This document shows, in pieces, positions 35,655-46,039 of a stretch of DNA of 64,000 nt. Positions within the stretch are counted from its first letter, which is position 1. Every line of letters begins with the position of its first letter. The notes under the pieces were generated by a model, which ran no database searches, had not been told where the DNA came from, and saw nothing but the letters and a program-made list of their open reading frames with translations. This DNA comes from Pycnopodia helianthoides. Taxonomy: Eukaryota > Echinodermata > Asteroidea > Forcipulatida > Asteriidae. The position numbers were made by a program, and so were the translations under genes. The stretch lies in assembly GCA_032158295.1 (NCBI GenBank), contig CM063255.1:7159501-7223500 (forward strand), in the 5' to 3' direction.

Positions 35655-35657
35655 TTG

Positions 35658-35929
35658 TTACTGATTGAATTCAGAGATACAAGGCTCAAAGAATTCCCAG
35701 TCAACGATTTGTTCCCCGCTCTGAAAAGAAATGAACCAACTTGTTGGAGGTGCAGATGGAATGTCATAGGTTAGGGTAGACTCGGGCAGTCCTGTGATAG
35801 CTACTTCGAAGTGCCCATTATCGTATGTGATGATTAACTGTTCTCCAAAGTAGTTTATGCCAGTAATGCTTTGGAGCACTTCACGTGAGGGTTTCCGTTT
35901 CTCGATGTTCGCACTTGGGACCGTCAGAT
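35658..35929 (-). CDS. Secreted protein exon 4 and stop
   Basis: Acceptor AATGCAG. Encodes LTVPSANIEKRKPSREVLQS through WEFFEPCISEFNQ, stop TAA. AATAAA begins three bases after the stop. Confidence 0.87.
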
Positions 35930-38900
35930 CTGCATTCAGGAATTCAACAGATATTCAATTAGCAAATAATGATTCCCTCGAGTAGAAGCAACTTCCTTAA
36001 CGAATGAAAAATGAAATGAAAACTTCCTCCCTGTCCTAGCCTTGACCAAGGCGTTGGAGATTAATTTGGTCTTCATTAGGTGTTCGTGCAATACAAGCAC
36101 GAACCCCTCTTGATTTTGTTCTGTTTTTTTTTTTTTAGGTGTTTGGCCCTCAGCGCCGAAAGCCTGTTGTTAGGTGTTCGGCTTCAAGCCGAAAACCTAT
36201 TGTTATAGGTGTTCGGCTTCAAGCCGAAAACCTATTGTTATTGTTCTGGTTTTTTTCCCTTGTCTTCTTCTTCTCAATAAAACTTCTCCATCAATTTTGA
36301 ACAAAAGTAAAGCTTGTATGAACTTGAAAGTTATCATGAACATCGACCTTGATGAGGAGACGAAACCGCAACCTTTTGAAAAAAGGGGGAAAAGGGGAGG
36401 AGGGAATGAATACTAATGATGTCCACGTGCCACGAACGCCCGACTCGGTGGACCAGCTGTACCTTAGGCCTATGTTACTATTTCATTTCATTTCATTTCA
36501 TTTATTGATTGATTCTGGTTGTGTAGCCAAGGACTCTCAGAAAGCGAACTTAATCACTATACTAGCCAAGAACCCCGTGGAGAGAAGACAATGAAGGAAG
36601 TTTCAGTTTTAGGTGTGGGAGGAAAACCCCACAGAAATATTCCAGGGAAAACCCACGCAATCAGGCAGGGACTGAAAAACCCAATCCACGTAGTACCCCG
36701 GTGTGATTTGAACTGGGGTCCCCAGAGGTGGAAGGCGAGGCAAGATACCACTATGCCAACTTGACTGCCCAAATACTATGAACATCATTTGTTAGTAAAT
36801 AAACATGTTTTTCAACAGATTCTCTAAGTCTAATGATTTTCGAGAATGATCAGTAATGTGGAAAGATCAAAGTAATTGTCAGTTATTTTCATTTCCCGCC
36901 CCGTCCATGACTGTGCAGTATAATACGTAAATAACTTGAATATCAAGCATTATACATCGCACACATAGATCCTTGTCATTTGGCGCAACACGCGTCACGT
37001 GTCATACTTTATTTGCCACGTTTAAACTGCCACGACACGTGGAGATCCAATAATTAATATAGGAGTCATATAATTGATAAACTTGGGACGCTTGCAACAC
37101 TTTGCAGCGACGCTTCGCAGCGTCGTTTCAAATTAATCGCTCCCGCCCATTCGTTCAAACGAAACAAGGTCGTGTCAAGGCGGACAAGGTTGGTGTCTAG
37201 ATGGAGTCGACCACGTTGTTTGGAAGTCATTTAAAAAAAGACTCGTCAGAGTGTGGGGTGAACGAGTTTCCGTGTCTATTTGTTGTGCTATTGTATTTTT
37301 TCTTCTTCAAATGACCGTGATACATATTTTTGTGTGTTTTATATCAAATTTTGAATGCATTTCGTTCCTGCATTGTTGCAGAATATCACTCCTCGGTAAA
37401 ATCTGGACTTTTCGCCTCGTGAAATGGAAAAGTCCAGATTATACCTCGTGATTATATACTGCGACAATGCACTCACATGAATCCAATATTTTTATAATAA
37501 ACCACAATGGACACTGACTGGGTTTAGTATATAAAGTCATTTTGAGGTTGAACAGAGTAAAACTGACGAGTGCAGAATTTGAACCTGCTGCGTTAATCTC
37601 CTGATGAGACACATTTTCGCTAGTCGTCTAATAATAGGCATACAACTAACTACAGTACTTACACAAGACATAAGTTGCATTCACATGGCTGGGTGATTCA
37701 GGAGAAAAAAATACGTACACATATTTCACTTCTGGGACTGTGAACTTTATACGTATCGGTGACGTCAGTGGAACTTGCAGCGCCTTAAACTGGAACGTAG
37801 TAGCCTGGTGTGCACATGGTATTGCAGTCTCTGAAATTGTTAAGATATCAGAATGTAATTCGATACAAGACCACGAGGAACATTTACTCAAGTGTTCAAA
37901 GGCTAATCTGAAGAGATTCGTTTTGAGAATGTTGGAGGTGGCGTGGGTTTCTCTGATATGTTCAGGCAAAGAGATCCAGAGGCCAGGGGCATGCAATAGA
38001 AAAGGCCTCCCAGTAAGTGGCTGATGAGCGAGTCGAAGAAATAAAGAGCGAGCTAGTCATTAAGCACTATTGGCATAACGGGGGGAGGGGGGAGGGGGGT
38101 GGATGTATATGATGTATGTTGTGCTTTGATTATTGTATCTCGTTCTTTCTGTCTTTGAACCAAATCTAAGTTTTATAATAATGTTATGTAATTATATTTT
38201 TTTGTAGCAAGGAGAGCTTCTCTATAGGGTTGCTAAAACCCATAAGCTTAAGAGGGCTCCGCCCCCTGAACACCCGCCAAGGGCTTCAAACCTGAACCAT
38301 GCACACCATGGGCCATTCAGCGGGCCCCTGGACCCCACGCCGTAAGTACCACGACCCCTGATGTCACCCCCCCCCCCCACATTTCAAGACAGATTGACGC
38401 CCATGTTACAACCACGCAATTTCCTCTTTTGTCCCTTTTCTTTTTATTTCTATTTTTGTGAGCACTTTCGCGATTATTTTTTGTTGGGGCACGTGCCCCC
38501 CCCCCACCCCCCCCCCCCCGCTACGCCACTGTCCCCAAATGAAAATGTATGGCCACACAACTGATAAGCTCAGTCCTGGCCTGACACTATGGGGGTGAAA
38601 CACGTTCTGTAGATAGGGAGGGTCCAAACCATGGAGGGCCGTAAGTGTCAGAAGGATTATTTTGTAGTGAATTCTAGGATTCAAACAGTGGCGATTGTTT
38701 AGGATGGGAGAGATTTTAGAGGACGCATTTGTTTATGGGGGTAATCTCGCAGTAGCATTTTGAACGGATAATGAAGATAACTCTAAAATAATGAAGTGAT
38801 TCCCAATAAGCATTTAGGCCTAAACTCAGCAATCAAGGTTTCAGAAGGAGGTGTGCTTTTTTTCTGTTACTGGACACCGATGACAATTGACAAATTGAAA

Positions 38901-41900
38901 ACTGAAGTGTCAAATTGTTAAGAATTGGGTCATTGGTGAGGACGAGGTCGACGTGAGGTCCAACACGATCCGCTGCTGTTTTTGTCAACAGACCCTGGCT
39001 GGTTGGACCGTAAAGCTATACGGTCTACACACCCGTTTCATTTATCATTTAATTTTTTTGAAATCAATCCCATTGAAGTTGAGCCATTACAGTATAAAAG
39101 GCCTAGACGCAAATCGTGAAAAAGAAACTTTCTAAAAAGTACACAGCGCAAACATTACTGTTTTCTTACCATGGTAACCATCCTTGCAGTCAGGTGACTG
39201 AACAATTTTGCCCTGTTCGTTGATGGACACCCGCGGGTCATCACCAATCTTGACCTCGTAGAGCTTTTTCTGGGGCTTCATATTCACCCCGCCCAGACGA
39301 AACTCGGTGCATTCACATGGAGTCTCCTCGGCCAGTGACCAACCGTATCTCGTGCCCGTCTCTTGGTTTGGTTCTTGACCAACGTAACAGACACACGCAT
39401 CAACTGTGCACGATCAAAAACAAAGTTACAGACGAATAAGCCAGATCTTACTCAATTTGGAGGGGGGGGGGGGGGGGGGGGCTTGAGTCTATTATAAAAC
39501 AGAGACATGTACATAACTGTTTGAGGGAGGATTTGGATATAACTTCTGACACGATCTTAGAATGTACACAGTGTGCCATGCAGGTTTTTCTTCGCACATT
39601 GCTTAAAGTACATGTAAATGCTCCAATACGTTTTACCTTGTTGTAGAAGAACGCAATAACATTTTCATTTATTTTAATTATCTTAAATCAGTGACTTATT
39701 CTCAACATTTTAAGCATAAAGTTTTGACAATAAAGAATAATTGGCTGCCCTTATAGGTCGCACCACACTAAATAGGCAAACATTTCTGCGCCAAGCTGAT
39801 TATCATAATGGTAGGCCCTCAAAATCTTTTGAATAGTAACGTTTTTGGGTCATGCAATTAATAGATTGTGTAAATATAACAATATATCCGAACCTGGGGA
39901 TTCTGTGCTTCAAATTTTGAGGAGATTTGATAAATTTAGGCTTTAAAGTTGGTACTATTTGGCTTGGGAATGGGAGGAATGCCTTATGGAAACTGGCAGC
40001 GAGTTGGTTTGGGAAAAAGCACATTTTCGGGGTGTTTTTTTTTTCTATGGTAATTAGCAAAAATTCTAGACGGCTGACCTACCAAAAATATGAGAAGAAA
40101 TCCGATTGGTTTTCAAGAGGCTGAGATACATTTTTTAAATTTAGTATTTTTGTGAATGTTTAGCATTTAGCATTTAGCATTTGGCATTGGTTACTATGGA
40201 AGTTTATTTAGTGTGGTGCACCCTGAAATAGAAAATGGCGTCAACGGCGCCTATAATAATTATTCGTTTTTTTTTCCTTTTGCAAGTTTCACAAACAATC
40301 TTGTCATCGATTTAAATAAATAGTTCACACATTAACAACGACCCCAATGAACTTTAACCATCTTCGACGAAAAAAAATAAATTTTAGAATAAAAAAGATC
40401 GTATTTTAAGACTTAAGCACACCGAAAAAAACTGGTAACCATCTTGAAAATAGCCAGCCCGGTAGGTTGTCTTGATAAATGTGTCGGGCGGCCATTTTTG
40501 GAGGAAAAAAGGCCCTCCTCCTTCCTTTAAAAAAGTTTTTTTTTTTGCCTAACACTATTATTTGTGAATACCCTTACACATGGTGTTACTGGAAAGTTCC
40601 TGTTATTGTACTACCCGCTATGCAAAACCACAATTCTATGTATGGTCACAGTTAACAGCTGCCAAGACACAAACAGAAGTAAGATATCAAATAGCATGTT
40701 CCTTTTGTGTTATTAAAGGAACACGTTGCCTTCGGGTTGGGCGCTGTTGGGCTATAAAAAGCGTTTGATGTATAATGAGCACGGTCAGAAAGATGTTTAA
40801 AAAGTAGAATATAATAATAGAAATGCTTTGCTTTTGATAACTTTCGCGAAACAAAACGCTCCGCCATTTATGAGAGTCAAGATTTTGACTCCAATAAATG
40901 GCGGACAAATTCTATTAGTCTTATTTCCAGTCGCAGCTGTTGAACTACGACTGAGCAATTATTTTATTAAAAATGTTACGATTACCATCTGTTTATTGAA
41001 TTCCAATAAATATCCAGTTAATAAATGAATGAAAAAAGAAAGAAAAAACATACGTTAAATAATTAAGTAGAAAGTCCCCACGTCTCGGTCCGTCCGGGCA
41101 TCTAGGGACGTACCAGCAGCAGCAAAACCCCGCGGCCATACCACCCATAGACCTCCCCCTGCATGCTGCAGTACAGTAGACGACGCGAAGACAGGGTTCT
41201 CGTACAATGTATGATTTTAGCGGTGCCAACCTATACACCGATGCTTTGTGTGGTGTAAGAAGGTCTGGTACCCGTTACTGTTATTGCATCGACGATCGTA
41301 TTGACGACTTGAAAAACGTATACATTTCGCGGGACATGTCTCGGGGGTCAGAGGTCAATGTTTTTTTTTTTTTTAATTACCATTCACAAATTATAACACA
41401 TTAAACTGTTTTATTGCAAGAACAACTTTTAATAAGTATAAGGAACACCTCCAAACAGTAAAATTTCATGAGATTTGAAGGCAACGTGTTCATTTAAATT
41501 GCAGTTTAAGACATGCCTAAGGAGGCGGATCACACATGCCCGAGGTAAATTGTTACTTTAAAAACTGTTTTGGTCACAGTTTGTACCATCTGATTTATCT
41601 TTGGAATTCCTTTCAGCCACATTATTGCCGAGTTGAACATTCCTAGTTTAGCTGTTTCTTTCTGCTGGATTGTTCTCGGCTGGCTGCACTCCTTGGTTCT
41701 TTTTATTTCTTTAGCAAGTGGTTGCATTTATTTAAATTTTATTGTGCATACTTATTATAACGCATTGTATGCCTAAGCTGCGGCCTCCTTCGACTCAGAG
41801 CTCGGGATAGGATGCTGACCGGCCACACCACGGGAATTGACGGCGCTATACTACCACTGGCAGGACGGCACTTGGGCGTGGTCGCTGGCTATAGGCTTGA

Positions 41901-44043
41901 AATGACGAGAAGCCCCGCTATGACGAGGACTAACCACTACCCCGCTCCGTGTAACTGTGTGGTGGTAGGCGCAGGCGGCATTATTTACGGTATTTAAATC
42001 TATTATTTTGGCCAAATAATACTATTCATTTAGGAATACAAAGTCGCGTTAATTCATGATTTTCAATTACTTTTGGTAAGTTTCCGTAAGATATTATTTC
42101 GTTCCCTCGAAAAAATATTTGGAGGGAACGACACAGTATTTCGATACAGAACGAAATAATATTTCGTGGGAACGAAATGATTTCGAGAGATATAAATGAT
42201 TTAGAGGGAACGAAATACTGTTTTGAGGGAGTAGAACAAAATATTTGTTGTTTTACCTTTTCAATATTTTTTGTACCTGTCCCTTTAGGGGCTCCGTATT
42301 AGAATCGCCTCCCTGTCAAAAAAAACCAGGAAAACAAAAAAAGGGGGAACCAAGCGCAACACAGCATCTACATGTTTAGATAATCAAATTGAGGCCAATA
42401 CTTTGAGCTTCACAGTCTGGTGGGGTTGGTTGGAGCTTGGGCCTTGGGTCGATGAATCACTGCATGGTTAGAAGTTGACAATGAAACCTTCTGGCAGAGC
42501 CAGTTGAGTGCAAATCAGCAATCGATGCAGGGTTTTCTCATCAGCCGGTCGATTACCCTCGCGAATCGTCTCTTGTCATGGTCACTTTTTAGGAACAATG
42601 CAGCAGATAATAATCAGGTCATAATAACGTTTTAAAACGTATAGGTGTATAATGTTTCTTCATACTATTCATAATCAATTCATATTTATGTAGCCAAGCT
42701 ACTAATAAAAAGCCCAAAAAGAAGAACCACGGCCTTGCAAAAAAATTAATAAAATCTCACTTGAGCGTCAGTAATCTATTTTGAATAAAATACAAGGTAC
42801 AGAATTGTTCATTATCGAAGAAAAAAAAGAGAGAAAACAAAAAGGACATGAACAAAAATAGTTTGAATGTGAAAGCTCACACCCTGTCACGGCACAAAAA
42901 CCCTTGGTTACCATGATGGTGACAGATAAACTAACAGCTGACGTCAAAATCATCAAATCAGATGCAGTGTTCACTCTAAACAATTTAATTTTAAACTCAT
43001 ATTTCTTGGAGATACCGATCTGAGATATGTCGCGGTGCAAGCAAACTTCAGCAGTGACGAGTTTTGCGGATTTCTGATGCAGCGTCAACTTGACGTTTTC
43101 TGCGGCGCTGCATTATGGTCCAGAGGATGTGACAAAAAAGGAGAAATGCATTCACTGAAAGCAACCGTTTTGTTCTTTCTTCATTTAGTAGTTATAACTG
43201 GGTAACGGTCAAACCTGGTTATTGTTATCAATTAGTAAGGCCATGGTGATTACAGGCAGTGAACCCCTCCTTCCTTAAAAAAAAGAAGAAGAAAAAAAAA
43301 GATAAACCCAAACAAACAACAACAACAAACAAAGAAAGAAACAAAAACAAATTGTGTCATTAAAGATGCATTGCCCGTGTTTGGATGTAAGGATTGAAAA
43401 ATTAATGTTCACCAGCGAACGAATTTTCTTTGACAGGTTACATGTCTGTGTAACGAAAATAGTAAACCAATATACTGTCTTACGTCCGGAGCTGTATATA
43501 TAAGCGCTTTTGCTCGGGGTTCGATCTGATTGGCTGACCGGCGGCAAATCAGAGGAATAAGCAATTTATTGAATATCAGTGACCACAAAGTAGGAAACCT
43601 CTTAATAAGGGTGCTTGCTATAATGTGCGTACATAATATAGAACATAAAAAAGATGCAAGCAACCTAATCAAGGTCAATAAAAACAGATACATTTCTTAT
43701 AACGGATCACAATATTCAGCACAAATTTGCTAAGCAGAGATTTTTTTCTATAGCAGGAATGGGTAATCAGCCAAAATAACTTGCAATGCTATCCCCCGGC
43801 TGGTGCCCTATTTTGTTCTTATGAGCAGAAATGGGTAACCAGCCAAAATAACAAATATTTTGTTCTTAAAACAAATCATATCCGCTTAAACGGCCTTATC
43901 AATTTGGGTCTTGTACCCAGGAGTAAACACGGATTATCAAACAAAAGTTAAAGTACTGCCAGTGAACATATTCATTTGAATGTGACATTACCTGTTAGAG
44001 TAACTGCAGCCACGAGGGTAAGAGTTTGTAGAAATAGAGCCAT
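35658..44043 (-). CDS. Unrecognised secreted protein, 241 residues (gene span, four exons)
   Basis: Minus-strand exons 44043-43992, 39403-39170, 37830-37663 and 35929-35658 splice in phase to 726 bases. Residues 1-17 (MALFLQTLTLVAAVTLT) are a signal peptide. Residues 18-95 hold paired cysteines (CVC at 21-23, CEC at 47-49, C90). The rest looks beta-rich: FQFKALQVPLTSPIRIKFTV, YVYVFFSPESP, an N-glycosylation site NAT at 146, then LIITYDNGHFEVAITG and WFISFQSGEQIVDWEFFEPC. Strand spacing recalls jelly-roll folds such as galectin-like or FAMeT-like domains, but no sugar-binding signature is visible. I do not recognise the family. In-frame ATGs at 44091 and 44067 could extend the N-terminus by up to 16 residues. 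Confidence 0.8.
36060..36245. repeat. Cluster of AGGTGTTCGGCTT hairpins
   Basis: GGTGTTCGGCTTCAAGCCGA followed by AAACCTATTGTT occurs twice (36171 and 36207), after GGTGTTTGGCCCTCAGCGCC and GGTGTTCGTGCAATACAAGC. Each is a short hairpin with changed loop but kept stem. The same type ends the array at 28511-28535, suggesting the terminal hairpin of one transposon family. Confidence 0.65.
36480..36775 (-). repeat. tRNA-derived SINE with (TGAAA)n tail
   Basis: Minus strand: GGCATAGTGGTATCTTGCC (A box), GGACCCCAGTTCAAATC (B box), body with GTGGGGTTTTCCTCCCACAC, tail of TGAAA repeats at 36480-36500. A second copy is at 57580-57790 on the plus strand. Confidence 0.75.
37663..37830 (-). CDS. Secreted protein exon 3: beta-rich segment
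   Basis: Acceptor ATTTCAG, donor TTGT|GTAAGT. Encodes TAIPCAHQATTFQFKALQVP through SPSHVNATYVL, with one N-glycosylation sequon. Phase 1 on both sides, as in the neighbouring exons. Confidence 0.85.
37860..38050 (-). mobile_element. LINE relic, tail of a reverse transcriptase
   Basis: Minus-strand reading LAHQPLTGRPFLLHAPGLWI, SLPEHIRETHATSNILKTNL, FRLAFEHL. The pattern APxLWxSLPxxIRE...FKxxLKTxLF is the common end of CR1/jockey-type reverse transcriptases. It abuts exon 3 of the secreted-protein gene on the same strand; no upstream RT domain is seen. Confidence 0.75.
39170..39403 (-). CDS. Secreted protein exon 2: cysteine-bearing N-terminal module
   Basis: Acceptor TGCACAG, donor CATG|GTAAGA. 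Encodes DACVCYVGQEPNQETGTRYG, then WSLAEETPCECTEFRLGG and PDCKDGYH. 234 bp, open only in this frame. Confidence 0.85.
39462..39481. repeat. Poly-G run of 20
   Basis: Uninterrupted G20 next to secreted-protein exon 2, in the intron. Confidence 0.97.
40713..41497. mobile_element. TTAA-flanked element, AGGAACACGTTGCCTT family
   Basis: Left TTAAAGGAACACGTTGCCTT, right (inverted) AAATGAACACGTTGCCTTCA. About 785 bp, no transposase readable. A 211-bp relative with the same ends is at 57161-57371. Confidence 0.75.
42085..42245. repeat. Palindrome-rich patch of GGGAACGAAAT motifs
   Basis: TTTCGTTCCC and its complement GGGAACGAAA alternate at 42098, 42122, 42148, 42167 and 42206 with AATATTT between. 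A local array of short inverted repeats; no known element recognised. Confidence 0.6.
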
Positions 44044-44404
44044 GTCTGGGGACGACCACTGTGTCATGTCTTGCGCCGAGGGATAACTCATGTCGTTGTG
44101 CCGAGTCCACACTGCAGCTGCTGCAGCATGCAGGCAGGCGTAATATAATATGCCGCAATGTGTACTTCAAGTAATTAATGACGTCACCGCCACACAGAGA
44201 CGTGATCAACACTACCAACGGCTGACTGGTATCCATTTTAACAAGTCCATACATTGTTACCAGTGTAGCTAAATACAGAAGCATGCCGCCAAATGAAATA
44301 AAGTTTTTATCGAACATAATTATGTTAGTAGAAAGAAGTATAAGAAGTGAATTTACAATGGATACCATCGTAAAACTGTCACAGATATCCCCGTATAATG
44401 CCAT
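43988..44404 (-). CDS. Possible 138-codon ORF with hydrophobic segments, doubtful
   Basis: Starts MALYGDICDSFTMVSIVNSL at 44404, with three hydrophobic stretches (SIVNSLLILLST, GGMLLYLATLVTMYGLV, PLVVLITSLCGGDVI). It overlaps exon 1 and the promoter side of the secreted-protein gene in another frame. No match recognised. The last 50 codons are plainly shadow sequence of that exon and its leader. Confidence 0.2.
   Translation of the reverse strand: MALYGDICDSFTMVSIVNSLLILLSTNIIMFDKNFISFGGMLLYLATLVTMYGLVKMDTSQPLVVLITSLCGGDVINYLKYTLRHIILRLPACCSSCSVDSAQRHELSLGARHDTVVVPRHGSISTNSYPRGCSYSNR
43992..44043 (-). CDS. Secreted protein exon 1: signal peptide
   Basis: ATG GCT CTA TTT and on to a donor ACAG|GTAATG. 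The hydrophobic core LTLVAAVTL is typical of a cleavable signal. Start chosen because upstream in-frame ATGs would place a polar stretch before the core. Confidence 0.75.
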
Positions 44405-46039
44405 GAATAACCACTATTTAAGCGTGTAATTCAATCTTTTGGAGAACCAAATCACCAACCTCGTCCGCAGGGTGTGTCGAGCAGTACGAGGTTGACCGCT
44501 CTCTCACCCTGGTATTGGATCATTTGCATATCAACATTTTTTGGATACGTATGCAAATTAGAATAGTCTGGCTGCTTTTCAAAATTCACATCTTCGTCAT
44601 AGTCTCGTGGTCCGGTACAAGATTTAATAGCCTGTTTGTACATTGGTTGCCGGCCGGCTGTTTTGAGAAAGGTTAACATTTGGTTTTGTCCAATCAGGGT
44701 CCAAGTAAGGAGTTTCCCTCCCAGGGTTTACTATTGTAAACACGGTTGGAAATAAAGTAAACCGTGGGAACGAGGTTGCCAAATCACTTTCGAATGGCCC
44801 AAAACCTTTACATAGACTCTTTTGACTAAATGAAACAAATAAAAGCACTAATTATTTTTTGAAAGGGGCCCACAGTCTACGTGTATATTTTATACCACAT
44901 GGTTCAATATACCTATTGTGGCCATTAGCCCAAATGATGAAAAATGGCCGACAATTCCTCAGGGAATTCCGGGAGAGCTGGATTTTTTGGGGGTGAAAAA
45001 GACCCCGGATAGTAACAAGACATTTACCAAGCTATTTGTCTAGGTGTAATTGGGGCACCTGTAATATTTTGAGATAAAAAAAAAAAAAAATGTCTGAGTA
45101 CTGATTATTTAATTAAAAACGGACTGCAGGCTGGCGTGAGCCACAATGCGTACTTCATAATGACGTCACCACACAGGGGCGCCTCAATGGACCTAGTAAT
45201 CTTTATCAATATAATTACTATTAGTAGTAGTATTAGTATTAGTATTTGTATTGTATTATTATTTTTTTTAATTCAAGCAATTACTGAATGGCCTTGGGTA
45301 TCATTATGAATCTTGAAAATTGAAAATTCTCCACCTTTTCATTATCATAATGGCATTTGGGAAAATTCACCCTCTGTATCAAATACATGACATCTCTTTT
45401 GCAGTTAAACATCGCTTTCAATAGTTGTATCGACATATTTTAATTTGCATCAATTTCAAAACTGTTATAATCATGAAAGGAATAAAGAACTACTTTAAAT
45501 ATTGAGTGTACTCTGACTGGTGTACTACTAGTGTGTTTCAGTTAAGTCGTATGCAGGTTAAGAGCAATAGCAACAATGATAGTGAGAATGGTACAGTTCA
45601 GGGTTTCACGGATGCTGAAATATTTTATTGACTTTGTAGCAATCTACCCCATATCGATCCACGCTATAGTAACATGTGTCTATGAAAAAAAGAGAAAAAT
45701 AGGGGGAAAAAACCAAAAACCCTTGGCTATAATCATCTAAGTGTTAGTACTGGAGAAAATGTTTGGCTTATGACGGCACTCATATTAAATTTAATACAAC
45801 CATGATAAAAACATGACAAAGGAAAACGTTCCATAAGGAATCTAATTGGTACTTCCCATTAAGGTTTTATTATTTAACCATTGTGAAAGAAAACGAAATG
45901 GAAATGTACTAAAGGGGGCGGGCCTCTGACTTTTGTCTGTGTAAATACAACAGGTCTGAGTGTAATGAAGACTTGGGTAACGACAAGTTAATGCGAATGC
46001 TCCTGCTGAATTATTCATAGTCTATCATTATTCACCCTA

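Noticed and set aside
44452..44848. Minus-strand ORFs of 74-75 codons upstream of the secreted-protein gene
   Set aside because: No motif or splice support; they overlap each other in different frames.
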